Source: Alteromonadaceae bacterium
GTDB taxonomy: Bacteria; Pseudomonadota; Gammaproteobacteria; Enterobacterales; Alteromonadaceae
Assembly: GCA_013373625.1 (NCBI GenBank)
Contig: JABXHM010000014.1
Location: 102,324 to 166,323 of the forward strand
Direction of reading: 5' to 3'
Length of the DNA stretch: 64,000 bases
Shown: one piece after another, positions 46,202-55,942 of the stretch
How positions within the stretch are numbered: position 1 is the stretch's first letter
How the letters are laid out: every line of letters starts with the position of its first letter
Translations under genes and position numbers: made by a program
The notes under the pieces: model-generated
What the model was told of the DNA's origin: nothing
The model's input: the letters and a program-made list of their open reading frames with translations, nothing else
Database searches by the model: none

Positions 46202-47913
46202 TGAGTGATAACAAACCCCCGTTTACTGTTGAAGGTAAGCTGGCCGATAATGAACGATTAAAGGCTGAGAGCCGTCATTTGCGTGGTACTATCGATCAGG
46301 ATCTGCAGGACCCGATAACCGGTGGTTTTACTGCCGATAACTTCCAGCTGATTCGCTTTCACGGTATGTACCAGCAGGACGACCGTGATATTCGTGCTGA
46401 GCGCGCAAAGCAAAAGCTGGAGCCTCTGCATAATGTTATGCTGCGTGCCCGTTTACCTGGCGGTATTATTAAGCCGGAGCAATGGCTGGCCGTTGATCAG
46501 TTTGCTGAAGAATTTACAGAATACGGCAGCATACGCCTGACTACACGCCAGACGTTTCAGTTTCATGGCGTGCTCAAACCGCACATTAAGCGTATGCACC
46601 AAACGCTCAACAAAGTCGGTATAGACTCAATTGCCACAGCGGGTGACGTAAACCGCAATGTGCTGTGTACGTCTAACCCAGTCGAATCAGAAGTGCACCA
46701 ACAAGCCTATGAATGGGCCAGTAAGATTAGTGAGCACTTACTACCAAAAACTAAGGCGTATGCCGAGATTTGGTTAAATGGTGAAAAGGTTGAAACGACA
46801 GACCAGGAGCCAATCCTGGGCGATACGTATTTGCCGCGTAAATTTAAGACGACGGTTGTTATACCGCCACAGAATGATGTGGATGTGCATGCTAACGACC
46901 TCAACTTTGTGGCGATTAGCGAGAACGGTCAGCTAATCGGATTCAACGTACTTGTCGGCGGCGGACTGGCAATGACCCACGGCGATAAAACCACCTTCCC
47001 GCGCAAAGCTGACGACTTTGGTTTTATTCCGTTAGACAAAACCCTTGCCGTTGCAGAAGCCGTGCTAACCACCCAGCGCGACTGGGGCAACCGGGTTAAC
47101 CGTAAAAACGCCAAAACTAAATACACCCTGGAACGTGTTGGTGTCGATAATTTTAAAGCCGAAGTTGAAAAGCGCGGTGAGGTTAAGTTTGCTGAGAGCA
47201 AACCTTATGAGTTTACCGGTCGTGGCGATCGTTATGGCTGGGTTGAAGGTATCGACGGTAAATATCATCTCACGTTGTTTATTGAAAATGGTCGGATTCT
47301 GGATTACCCCGATAGAACTCTGAAAACGGGATGTCGGGAAATTGCCAAAATTCATCAGGGCGATTTCCGTATGACAGCAAATCAGAATCTGATTGTGGCT
47401 GGTGTACCTGCTGAGCAAAAAGAGGCAATTGAGGCACTCGCCAGACAGCATGGCTTGATCCGTCCCGAAGTATCGGCGCAACGTCTCGACTCAATGGCTT
47501 GTGTGTCTTTGCCCACCTGTCCGTTAGCGATGGCCGAAGCAGAGCGGATGTTGCCGAGCGCGGTTGATCAGCTTGAAGAAGTACTCGGTAAACATGGCAT
47601 GGCGGATGACAGTATTATTTTCCGTGTGACGGGCTGTCCCAACGGCTGCGGTCGCGCAATGCTGGCTGAAGTAGGCCTGGTGGGTAAAGGGCCAGGGCGC
47701 TACAACCTGCACTTAGGTGGTAACCGGGAAGGTACGCGTATTCCCCGTATGTTTAAAGAAAACATCACCGAGCAAGAAATCATGAGCATTTTAGATGAGC
47801 TTATCGGCCAATGGGCCGGCGCACGCGAAAGCAACGAATCCTTTGGTGATTTTGTTGTGCGCACGGGAGTGATTGCCCCGGTGATTAACTCTGCTCAGGA
47901 TTTTTATGACTGA
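46201..47913 (+). CDS. cysI: sulfite reductase hemoprotein beta subunit
   Basis: A 570-residue siroheme/4Fe-4S protein, the same length as E. coli CysI. The four cluster cysteines fall at Cys434, Cys440 ([13 protein letters not shown]), Cys479 and Cys483 ([10 protein letters not shown]), the numbering of E. coli. Sulfite- and siroheme-binding arginines lie in [12 protein letters not shown]. It makes sulfide for cysteine synthesis together with CysJ. It overlaps cysH by 8 bp. Confidence 0.97.
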   Translation: MSDNKPPFTVEGKLADNERLKAESRHLRGTIDQDLQDPITGGFTADNFQLIRFHGMYQQDDRDIRAERAKQKLEPLHNVMLRARLPGGIIKPEQWLAVDQFAEEFTEYGSIRLTTRQTFQFHGVLKPHIKRMHQTLNKVGIDSIATAGDVNRNVLCTSNPVESEVHQQAYEWASKISEHLLPKTKAYAEIWLNGEKVETTDQEPILGDTYLPRKFKTTVVIPPQNDVDVHANDLNFVAISENGQLIGFNVLVGGGLAMTHGDKTTFPRKADDFGFIPLDKTLAVAEAVLTTQRDWGNRVNRKNAKTKYTLERVGVDNFKAEVEKRGEVKFAESKPYEFTGRGDRYGWVEGIDGKYHLTLFIENGRILDYPDRTLKTGCREIAKIHQGDFRMTANQNLIVAGVPAEQKEAIEALARQHGLIRPEVSAQRLDSMACVSLPTCPLAMAEAERMLPSAVDQLEEVLGKHGMADDSIIFRVTGCPNGCGRAMLAEVGLVGKGPGRYNLHLGGNREGTRIPRMFKENITEQEIMSILDELIGQWAGARESNESFGDFVVRTGVIAPVINSAQDFYD

Positions 47914-48655
47914 TCTTGATACTCAACTATTGCGTCAGGCCGTCACATCTGCGACCAGCAATGAAGAGCTGGCGGCAATAAATCAGGTACTTGAAACACT
48001 GGATGCGCAACAGCGCGTCCAGTGGGCGATGAAGTATTTACCGGGTAATCATATTGTTTCGTCAAGTTTTGGCGCACAATCGGCAGTGATGCTGCATTTG
48101 TTGACCAATGTTAAACCTGATATTCCTGTTGTCCTGACAGATACTGGCTATTTGTTTCCGGAAACTTACCAGTTTATTGATGAGTTAGTGGCTAAACTGA
48201 AGTTAAATTTGCAGGTATACCGCGCCGATATTTCGCCAGCCTGGCAAGAAGCGCGTTTTGGTCGCATGTGGGAGCAGGGCATTAATGGTATTGAACGGTA
48301 CAATAAGTTAAACAAAGTGGAGCCTATGCAGCGTGCACTGAAAGAGTTGCAGGCAGGTACCTGGTTTGCGGGTTTACGTCGCAGTCAATCCGATTCTCGT
48401 CAGCAGTTGCCGGTGTTGCAACGTGCAGGAGCCCAATTTAAATTGTATCCGGTCATTGATTGGTCGAACAAAGATTTACACTACTACCTCAAAGAGCATG
48501 ATTTGTCTTATCACCCACTGTGGGAACAGGGCTATGTATCAATTGGTGATTGGCATACCACGCAGTCTTTGCAGGAAGGTATGAGTGAGCAAGACACACG
48601 TTTCTTTGGCTTAAAGCGTGAGTGCGGTTTACACGAGTTTGGCGACGGTATTTAA
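47906..48655 (+). CDS. cysH: phosphoadenylyl-sulfate (PAPS) reductase
   Basis: A 249-residue thioredoxin-dependent enzyme that reduces PAPS to sulfite. Family blocks: [39 protein letters not shown], and the C-terminal catalytic ECGLH (Cys240). The lack of the two extra Cys pairs typical of APS reductases fits a PAPS enzyme. Third gene of the cysJIH operon; ATP sulfurylase and APS kinase are elsewhere. Confidence 0.95.
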   Translation: MTDLDTQLLRQAVTSATSNEELAAINQVLETLDAQQRVQWAMKYLPGNHIVSSSFGAQSAVMLHLLTNVKPDIPVVLTDTGYLFPETYQFIDELVAKLKLNLQVYRADISPAWQEARFGRMWEQGINGIERYNKLNKVEPMQRALKELQAGTWFAGLRRSQSDSRQQLPVLQRAGAQFKLYPVIDWSNKDLHYYLKEHDLSYHPLWEQGYVSIGDWHTTQSLQEGMSEQDTRFFGLKRECGLHEFGDGI

Positions 48656-48676
48656 TGAATGCGGTGTTAAGATCAA

Positions 48677-49576
48677 TTAGCTCATATCAAAATGCGGTGA
48701 GAATACTTGCGCCAAATGTTGCGTGAAGCCTTCTGAGTCGGGTTTAGGTAGTAGACGCGACAACTCACTCCCCACAGCAGTGAACTTATAATAAGACATA
48801 AGCAACCGGTTTGCCTTAGGCTGCACAGTCACCGAGTGTTGTGCGAACCTCAAGGTAAAAGGGGTATCCTTATTCAGTAACCCTGTTTCTATTTCGGTTG
48901 CATAAAGCAATTTCATACTGCCCAGCGCCAGAATATCTGAATAAGACAAACCGAAATGGCTTAGCTGTGTTTGTGCCGTCGCAGCAGTAAACAGCACACT
49001 CAGCAAACCAGACTGTTGATGATAACCTGTAATGATAATAGGCGCCGGATCGTGATTACGCCGACAGGCAACCAAGCAGGCTTTGCTGAATAATTTAGCG
49101 TCTCGTTGGGTTAATTTAGTCAGTGTTTCCAAACTACGCAGTGAAAAACTACCGGGTCGTTGTACTTCAACTGCAAATATTTTACCCCATAGCTCCTGCA
49201 TAGCCGGCGAATAAATGTTTTCGGCCATCATGATAAAAGAATGAAACCAGTCAGGATCTATTCGCTCTTGGTGCTGCTCTCCCGTTGAGACACTGAGTGC
49301 AATGGCCATAATGCGTTGCAGATTTGTAATGCGTTTTTGCTCTCTCAGCCGGTTAAACTGAGCGACTTGTTGCGAGGAGTAGGCAGCATAGCCAGCGGTA
49401 GCTTGTTCGATACCTACAGAAGCAAACCAATGACAAATTCTATGTTGTGTAGAACTGCTCGAATTGGTTGATTTGCGCGTTGATTTCTCAGTGTCAGGCG
49501 CTCCTTTTTTGGGACGGGTTTGCGCTTGGGATACTGAGGTAATTACCTGCGGCGAATTCTGCGACGGAATTTTCAT
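48677..49576 (-). CDS. TIGR03899-like conserved protein
   Basis: A 299-residue protein, convergent with cysH. It has a Ser/Thr/Lys-rich disordered N-terminus (1-45) and then helical blocks such as RLREQKRITNLQRIMAIAL and DPDWFHSFIMMAENIYSPAMQELWGKI (in part), reminiscent of TIGR03899/DUF2806-type proteins of Vibrio and Alteromonas. No enzyme motif or membrane helix is visible. Function unknown. Confidence 0.55.
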   Translation of the reverse strand: MKIPSQNSPQVITSVSQAQTRPKKGAPDTEKSTRKSTNSSSSTQHRICHWFASVGIEQATAGYAAYSSQQVAQFNRLREQKRITNLQRIMAIALSVSTGEQHQERIDPDWFHSFIMMAENIYSPAMQELWGKIFAVEVQRPGSFSLRSLETLTKLTQRDAKLFSKACLVACRRNHDPAPIIITGYHQQSGLLSVLFTAATAQTQLSHFGLSYSDILALGSMKLLYATEIETGLLNKDTPFTLRFAQHSVTVQPKANRLLMSYYKFTAVGSELSRLLPKPDSEGFTQHLAQVFSPHFDMS

Positions 49577-49642
49577 TTCTTAACTTACAGTGACTGCTGT
49601 CTGCATAAAATATCGTGTTTATACTTTTGTGTATAGGAAGTT

Positions 49643-49656
49643 TGCTTTGCAAAGCA
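49643..49656. promoter_or_regulatory. 14-bp palindrome in a divergent spacer
   Basis: TGCTTTGCAAAGCA is a perfect dyad in the 128-bp spacer between the TIGR03899-like gene and the response regulator, directly followed by TATATT. Candidate operator, unproven. Confidence 0.3.
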
Positions 49657-49704
49657 CTATATTAGGGGTAGGATGGAGCAATTATTAAGCAAAACCCGAA
49701 AAAG

Positions 49705-51936
49705 ATGTCTGCGGAATACGATAATGATGAGCTGGTTTTTTTAGACGAAGACAGCCATCAGGAATTAGAGCTTAAGCATACAAAATATTGGAAAATACTC
49801 ATTGTTGACGATGATGAGGAAATTCACACTGTCACACGGTTAGCATTATCTGATCTTGAGGTTCACGACCGAAGTTTGGAATTTATACACGCCTATTCAG
49901 GTGCTGAAGCCAAACTCAAACTTAAAGAACATAATCGTGATATTGCCATGATATTACTTGATGTTGTTATGGAAACTGACGACGCAGGTTTACAAGTGGT
50001 GCAGTACTTGCGTGAAGAATTAAAGTTACACGAGCCGCGTATTATTTTGCGCACTGGCCAGCCAGGATTCGCGCCGGAAGAGCAAGTCGTTAAAACTTAT
50101 GACATCAACGATTATAAAACCAAGACAGAGTTAACCCGTGCAAAATTATTAACGTCAGTTATTTCGTCAATTCGCTCCTACCAGCAGATACTCACCATTA
50201 ACCAAAGTCGTCTTGGCTTGCAAAAAATAATTCATTCATCAGCTAACTTGTTGGAAGAGCATTCGGTAAAAGGGTTCTGTGAAGGCATTGTAACTCAGAT
50301 TAGTTCGTTGATCGGGCTTGAAGCGGAAGGGATTGTTTGTGCCAGAGCTGGCTCGGTTTTAGATCGTGATGACAACGGGGTTTACGTGCTTGGCGCGGCC
50401 GGAGATTACGCCCCCTTTATCAATGAACGAATCGAAAATCTGCACAATAGCCTAATTGTAGAAAATGTCAGCCGCTGCCTGCGTTTAAAAAAGCATATCT
50501 TTGAAGACGGTGTGTCTATTTTATTCCTTAACAGCTCAGGTTTTGAAGCGGCCGTTTATCTGAATCTGCCCTATGAGATTAGTGAGCTTGATCGTGAGTT
50601 ACTGGAAGTTTTCCTGACCAGTATTTCGGTGGGCTACGAAAATGTCTATTTGTTTCATGAACTGCGTAATGCCGCATTTCGGGATTGGCTAACAAGGTTG
50701 CCTAACCGCAACGAATTTATTAATTTTCTTGATCATTCTAAGAACTACCATACTCATGATCAGCTGTGCGCTGCGTTAATCGATATTAATCAGTTTTCAG
50801 ATATTAATGATGGTCTGGGACAGGAAGCTGGCAACGAATTGCTTAAAGCGATTGCGGTTAGACTTAATGAATGTTTTGGCACTGATATTAAAAAGAGCCG
50901 GATTGCCGCTGATGTATTTGGACTCTTTGGTGCGGCCAATGAAGTTTGCCCCCATTCGATAAGTCAGGCTTTTCAGCAACCTTTTAAGGCTGGTGATAAC
51001 ACTATGCCGATAAACGTTACGATTGGGCTTTGCGTGTTAGGAAATACGCCTGAGCCTGGGGTCGATATTCTCAGGCGCACCAATATAGCGTTAAACCGCG
51101 CCAAAAAAACGCCTACTGCTAACTATGAATACTTTGCTCCTGAAATTGAAGAGCAGACAACCTGGCGTTTACACATGATAAGACGGTTGCGCACCGAATT
51201 TATGGCGCGCAAACTGGAGTTGTGGTTTCAGCCCCAGGTTGACTTATCAAGCGAAGCAGTGATCGGCATGGAAGGGCTTTTGCGCTGGCCTGATGGCAGT
51301 GGCGGATACATTTCGCCGGCCGAATTTGTGCCACTGGCAGAATACTCGGGGCTGATAGTTGATATTGGTTACTGGGTGTTGGAAGAGTCATGCAGACGGT
51401 TGAACGAATTATCTAAAATGGGTTACCCGAACCTCAGGGTTGCGGTCAATGTTTCGATTCCTCAGTTCAGAGATCCTAACTTTGTACAAAGTATTAAACA
51501 GCTCATAACAGACTCTGGTATTAAACCCAGTTTACTCGAACTGGAGATCACAGAGAGTATTGTTATGGACGAGCCACACATTGTTATCGATGCGCTGACA
51601 GATCTGAAAAAATTTGGTGTCACGATTGCTATTGATGACTTTGGTACCGGGTTTTCATCAATGAGTTATTTGCAAAAACTGCCGCTGGATCGGTTAAAAG
51701 TGGATCGCTCATTTGTCGCGGAAATTAAAACCGGAGAAACGGCGTTTATTGCAGAAACAATTGTCACCCTTGGCAATAAACTCGGTTTAACGACCATCGC
51801 CGAAGGTATAGAGAAGCGTGAGCAGGCAAGCTTTATGATTAAACTCGGATGTGACGAAGCACAAGGCTATTTATTTGGTCGGCCAATGCCCTTCAGCAGC
51901 CTTGTCGACTTTCTTGCAAGACGTAAACAAGGGTGA
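49705..51936 (+). CDS. response regulator with DUF3369, degenerate GGDEF and EAL domains
   Basis: A 743-residue c-di-GMP regulator. Domains: REC (about 28-150) with acidic pocket VDDDEE and phospho-acceptor Asp86; DUF3369 (about 160-325); GGDEF-like (about 335-480); EAL (about 490-740). The GGDEF signature is replaced by IAADVFGLFG, so cyclase activity should be lost. The EAL part keeps EGLLRW, NVSIPQF, ITESIV, IDDFGTGFSS and KVDRSFV, so it is probably an active phosphodiesterase. It resembles the regulator at 55943. No kinase adjoins it; the kinase at 54102 may serve both. Confidence 0.9.
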   Translation: MSAEYDNDELVFLDEDSHQELELKHTKYWKILIVDDDEEIHTVTRLALSDLEVHDRSLEFIHAYSGAEAKLKLKEHNRDIAMILLDVVMETDDAGLQVVQYLREELKLHEPRIILRTGQPGFAPEEQVVKTYDINDYKTKTELTRAKLLTSVISSIRSYQQILTINQSRLGLQKIIHSSANLLEEHSVKGFCEGIVTQISSLIGLEAEGIVCARAGSVLDRDDNGVYVLGAAGDYAPFINERIENLHNSLIVENVSRCLRLKKHIFEDGVSILFLNSSGFEAAVYLNLPYEISELDRELLEVFLTSISVGYENVYLFHELRNAAFRDWLTRLPNRNEFINFLDHSKNYHTHDQLCAALIDINQFSDINDGLGQEAGNELLKAIAVRLNECFGTDIKKSRIAADVFGLFGAANEVCPHSISQAFQQPFKAGDNTMPINVTIGLCVLGNTPEPGVDILRRTNIALNRAKKTPTANYEYFAPEIEEQTTWRLHMIRRLRTEFMARKLELWFQPQVDLSSEAVIGMEGLLRWPDGSGGYISPAEFVPLAEYSGLIVDIGYWVLEESCRRLNELSKMGYPNLRVAVNVSIPQFRDPNFVQSIKQLITDSGIKPSLLELEITESIVMDEPHIVIDALTDLKKFGVTIAIDDFGTGFSSMSYLQKLPLDRLKVDRSFVAEIKTGETAFIAETIVTLGNKLGLTTIAEGIEKREQASFMIKLGCDEAQGYLFGRPMPFSSLVDFLARRKQG

Positions 51937-52108
51937 CACCTGAGTGAATGAGAAAGTAGAGGCGGACATATTTTTAAACGAACAGCGAAATATTTTCAAC
52001 GGTGACACGTTATGTAATATTACTGTCATATAACTATGATTGGCAATTTGCCAGTTGGATGCATTTACAGTATACTAACATTATCGTTAATCTAAGGAGA
52101 TATTTCTC

Positions 52109-52414
52109 ATGCGTAAGGTAATCTTAGCATCACTGTTGTTCGTTGGGGCTGGTATGGCGCATGCTGAAACTGGTAACGATAAAGCATTTTCTTGTATGGA
52201 CGCAAAGACGTTCGAAATTAACAGTAGTTGCATGGTTGATACTATTAGTAACAATGTGCGCTTCAAGGCTGCTCAGCACGATATAGTTGAAACAGCCAAG
52301 GCCAACAGCAGCCAGAATGCTATGGCGACTATGACTTTTAATGTCGAAGAAATGACTATCGATATCGTTGCACACCGCGATGCATTACTTGTCCGTAATA
52401 CGCCGCCGCAATAA
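52109..52414 (+). CDS. small exported protein with two cysteines
   Basis: A 101-residue protein with a signal peptide (MRKVILASLLFVGAGMAHA, 19 residues). Two Cys in the mature part (FSCMD, SSCMV) are 12 residues apart and may form a disulfide. AAGGAG precedes the ATG with good spacing and a strong terminator follows, so the gene is well supported. I do not recognise the family. It stands alone. Confidence 0.65.
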   Translation: MRKVILASLLFVGAGMAHAETGNDKAFSCMDAKTFEINSSCMVDTISNNVRFKAAQHDIVETAKANSSQNAMATMTFNVEEMTIDIVAHRDALLVRNTPPQ

Positions 52415-52441
52415 CAGTATTCAGTTGTAAACAGAACAAGC

Positions 52442-52470
52442 AAAAACCGGAGTTTTCTCCGGTTTTTTTA
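52442..52470 (+). terminator. rho-independent terminator after the two-cysteine exported protein
   Basis: Stem AAAAACCGGAG / CTCCGGTTTTT with loop TTTT, running into seven T residues. The A-run on the left lets it work for the convergent sthA as well, though at some distance. Confidence 0.92.
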
Positions 52471-52574
52471 TTCTTATTATAAAGAAAGAGTTGTTACGGA
52501 AACGTCGAGAGATCTTAACAGCAGAGCACGGCGTTTAATTCAATAGCCCTGCTATGTGCTACTAAGCTGTCTTT

Positions 52575-54002
52575 TTAGTCGCTGAAAATACGGTTAAGAC
52601 CATTCAGTGCCGCCACGCGATAGGCTTCTGCCATGGTGGGGTAGTTAAAGGTAGTGTTAATAAAGTATTCAATGGTATTGCCACCACCTTGCTGCTGCAT
52701 AATGGCCTGGCCGATATGGACAATCTCAGAAGCACGCTCACCAAAGCAGTGAATACCCAGAACTTCTTTTGTTTCGCGATGGAAAAGAATTTTAAGGCTT
52801 CCTACCTGTGTAGAGGCGATTTGCGCCCGGGCAAGATGCTTAAACTGAGCACGTCCAACTTCGTAGGGAACTTTAAGCTGAGTGAGCTCTTGTTCATTTT
52901 TACCTACTGAACTAATTTCCGGAATAGTATAGATACCCGTTGGTATATCTTCGACAAGCTGAGCATTGGCATTGCCCTGAAGCATCGCTTCTGCGGCAAA
53001 CCGCCCCTGATTATAAGCTGCAGATGCCAGACTTGGGTACCCGATTACATCACCGATAGCATAAATATTATCCACTTCGGTTTGATAGTTTTCATTAACT
53101 TTTAATTGTCCGCGCGAATCAGCCTTAAGACCTACGGCGTCGAGGTTGAGCATATCAGTGTTGCCGGTGCGGCCGTTTGCAAATAGCAGGCAATCGGCAC
53201 GCATGCGCTTACCCGACTCAAGGTTAAGAATAACAGAGTCCTCACGACCTTCTACCGAGGTGTAGGATTCAGTATGCCGAATCACCACACCGTTGTTCCA
53301 CAAGTGGTAGCTTAGCGCATCGGAAATTTCAGCGTCCAGGAACGACAACAGGCGGTCACGCATGTTAACCAAATCAACTTTAACCCCAAGTCCACGAAAA
53401 ATTGACGCGTATTCAGTGCCAATAACACCGGCACCATAAATGATGATCGATTTGGGCTCGTGAGCCAGATTTAAAATGGTATCAGAGTTATAGATCCGCG
53501 GATGACTGAAGTCGATGTCTTTGGGGCAGTATGGACGTGAACCTGTTGCGATAGCGGTTTTTTCAGCCGTGATGATTTCTTTAGAACCGTCGTTGCGGGT
53601 AATTTCTACCGTGTGCGGATCGATAAAGCTTGCTTCACCATGAATGAGCGTAACGCGGTTGCGATCATAAAACGACGAACGCAACCGTGTTTGACTGCGT
53701 ATAACGCCACTGGCATGTTTCATAATGTCAGAGAAAGTTAAACTACGCGACACATGGTTATCGGCAAACAGCGGCGTTGTATTGTATTCAATTAAACGGC
53801 TTACTGAGTGGCGCAGCGATTTGGAAGGAATTGTCCCCCAATGCGTACAGCCGCCACCCACAGCCTTATATTTTTCTATTACGGCAACGCGTTTCCCCGC
53901 CTTTGCCAACTGCATCGCTGCCCCCTCACCGCCGGGGCCGGTGCCAATTACAATGGCATCAAATTGAAACTTTGGTTTAGCTGTTTTTTTCTTGGTTGTC
54001 AT
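52575..54002 (-). CDS. sthA: soluble pyridine nucleotide transhydrogenase
   Basis: A 475-residue flavoprotein of the disulfide reductase superfamily. FAD motif [16 protein letters not shown] near the N-terminus; [14 protein letters not shown] in place of the redox-active CxxxxC, which identifies SthA rather than a lipoamide dehydrogenase; [13 protein letters not shown] for NAD(P); [10 protein letters not shown]; and the C-terminal dimer domain with [14 protein letters not shown]. It equilibrates NADPH and NAD+ in the cytoplasm. It stands alone, upstream of nothing else on its strand. Confidence 0.95.
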   Translation of the reverse strand: MTTKKKTAKPKFQFDAIVIGTGPGGEGAAMQLAKAGKRVAVIEKYKAVGGGCTHWGTIPSKSLRHSVSRLIEYNTTPLFADNHVSRSLTFSDIMKHASGVIRSQTRLRSSFYDRNRVTLIHGEASFIDPHTVEITRNDGSKEIITAEKTAIATGSRPYCPKDIDFSHPRIYNSDTILNLAHEPKSIIIYGAGVIGTEYASIFRGLGVKVDLVNMRDRLLSFLDAEISDALSYHLWNNGVVIRHTESYTSVEGREDSVILNLESGKRMRADCLLFANGRTGNTDMLNLDAVGLKADSRGQLKVNENYQTEVDNIYAIGDVIGYPSLASAAYNQGRFAAEAMLQGNANAQLVEDIPTGIYTIPEISSVGKNEQELTQLKVPYEVGRAQFKHLARAQIASTQVGSLKILFHRETKEVLGIHCFGERASEIVHIGQAIMQQQGGGNTIEYFINTTFNYPTMAEAYRVAALNGLNRIFSD

Positions 54003-54101
54003 AATTGTATGCTGTTCAACTAGCGTTGTAGTAATAAAAGGAAATAGCTCATTTCATAGTAGCAAAAAATACTGATATGTTTAGCTATTTCTGGTTTCAA
54101 T

Positions 54102-55940
54102 TTAGTTAGATACCTGAAGTTGTTGCGAGAATACCAAGGTAAATTCTGCGCCACCCAAATATGATTGCGTAACGCTGATTTGACCATCAAAGGCCTGTTC
54201 AATCCATAGTTTAGCCATATGTAACCCAAGTCCGGTATGATGATCGTCACGGCGAGTAGTAAAGAACGGGTCAAATAACTTTGGTATTAACTTATCGTCG
54301 ATGCCTTTGCCATTGTCGCCAATAGTTACCACGACATTGTTATCCATCGGGAAACAGTCAATCTCCATTTCGCCACTGCTAACTCCATCAAAGGCATGCT
54401 CAAGGGCGTTAGTAATAAAGATCTGAATAATTTGGCTAAAAGCGCCAGGAAAACCACACAGCTTTATAGGTGGTTGTGCCAAATTGCTCACTTCGGCTTT
54501 GCATTTATTGAAAATACTTTGCATAGACTCCAGTAAATCGATTATTTGCTCTGCCGCATCAAAAGTACAAAGCTCATCGTTCGCTCGCTTAAAGGTAAGT
54601 GTTTTAAACGTGCTCACCAAATCTATTGCCCGTTGATTATTATTACGCGCCTGGGCCAACGTTTGCTTCGATTCCGCTATAAAAGCGTCAAATGCGTTTT
54701 TAGTCAGCCCTGTTTCTGCGTTATCAATGAGCTTTTTTAGTCGCGATTCCTGAGAAGATAACGCCAGTTTTGTGGCCCCTATTGGCGTGTTGAGTTCATG
54801 GGCAAGCCCGGCAACCATAATACTCAGAGACGATAACTTTTTTGATTCGGCCAGTTCACTAATGAGTGTCGTTTGTTGATCCAGCGATTTACGCAACCTA
54901 TCTCGTTGCACCTGTAATGCTTTATTGAGATGCCTGAGGGAGGCGGTGTAGCGCATATATAACAGCAAAATAGCAATACCAAGTAAGCCAATGGCAAGTG
55001 CCGCCATCAGTGCTGTCATTTTAGCTTGTTGGCGGTATTTGACGAGCAGCGCTGCGGGGGTCTTGGCGACAATGAAGAGAGTTTGTAAGCCATTTTCTAT
55101 GTCGTAAGAAGAAGGCAAGGTAAGTGCTGTATAAAGGCTGTCGCCTTGTACATTACCCATCAATTGTTGTCGCGGCAGCATTCGCTCCAGGATAGCAGGC
55201 TCGTCACTCGCGATACCTGCGCCGGTTAAACCAAGATCAGGATGCCAAAGCCGGTTTGGATCAGGATGTACAATCCATCGGGACGAACCGGCGGCTACCA
55301 ATAGCTGACTTTCATCCTGACCGAGGGCTTCCAGTTCTGCGATCAAAGCGCGTAAATCAAAGTTAATAATCAATAATCCCCGGCCAAGCTCTGCTTGTTG
55401 GGCCTGCATAACTGCTCTAAACGTTGGTTGATACGGGATCTGAACCAGGCCATTTTCCACGTTAAGATCAATTTCAGAAATAAAGACTTCATCAGGGCGC
55501 AGTTTTAGTCCCTCCTGAACATAATAGCGATTCCATTTGTTTTGCAACTGGGCGGGATTAACGCTAACAGCTTCGCCGGTTCTGAGCCGGTCAATACGTA
55601 TTTTTTCGTTCCCCGACAAGCCAACCCAACGTACCTGAAGGATATCGGGATACACATTAAACATGGTTAAAAATGCTTTTTCGATATCTCCCGCTGAAGG
55701 CTCAATTAACCCGAGCTCGTGTTTAAATAACCTGATTAAGGTACTGGCCAGACTGATCTGACGGTTAATTAGCAATGCGGCCTGGTTTGTTTGACTATTT
55801 TGTATTATCTCTATTTCGCGCTTAACCTCGGCAATGTCATCGTTATACACATAGCGATAAATTAATACACTCACGATAAGTGCAAACAATAACCACAACG
55901 CTCGCCACAAGTCGGCCAACCCTGACAGTTTAAAAGACAT
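54102..55940 (-). CDS. membrane sensor histidine kinase
   Basis: A 612-residue kinase. Transmembrane helix 1 at about 12-30, a periplasmic sensor of about 270 residues (cache-like), helix 2 at about 308-328, a coiled coil, the H-box VAGLAHELNTPIG (His381) and a HATPase domain with ITNALEHAFDG, GDNGKGIDD and TGLGLHMAKLWIEQ. The H-box is of the HisKA type used by orthodox kinases. It starts 2 bp after the response regulator stop, so the two are a translationally coupled two-component pair. Confidence 0.92.
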   Translation of the reverse strand: MSFKLSGLADLWRALWLLFALIVSVLIYRYVYNDDIAEVKREIEIIQNSQTNQAALLINRQISLASTLIRLFKHELGLIEPSAGDIEKAFLTMFNVYPDILQVRWVGLSGNEKIRIDRLRTGEAVSVNPAQLQNKWNRYYVQEGLKLRPDEVFISEIDLNVENGLVQIPYQPTFRAVMQAQQAELGRGLLIINFDLRALIAELEALGQDESQLLVAAGSSRWIVHPDPNRLWHPDLGLTGAGIASDEPAILERMLPRQQLMGNVQGDSLYTALTLPSSYDIENGLQTLFIVAKTPAALLVKYRQQAKMTALMAALAIGLLGIAILLLYMRYTASLRHLNKALQVQRDRLRKSLDQQTTLISELAESKKLSSLSIMVAGLAHELNTPIGATKLALSSQESRLKKLIDNAETGLTKNAFDAFIAESKQTLAQARNNNQRAIDLVSTFKTLTFKRANDELCTFDAAEQIIDLLESMQSIFNKCKAEVSNLAQPPIKLCGFPGAFSQIIQIFITNALEHAFDGVSSGEMEIDCFPMDNNVVVTIGDNGKGIDDKLIPKLFDPFFTTRRDDHHTGLGLHMAKLWIEQAFDGQISVTQSYLGGAEFTLVFSQQLQVSN

Positions 55941-55942
55941 AG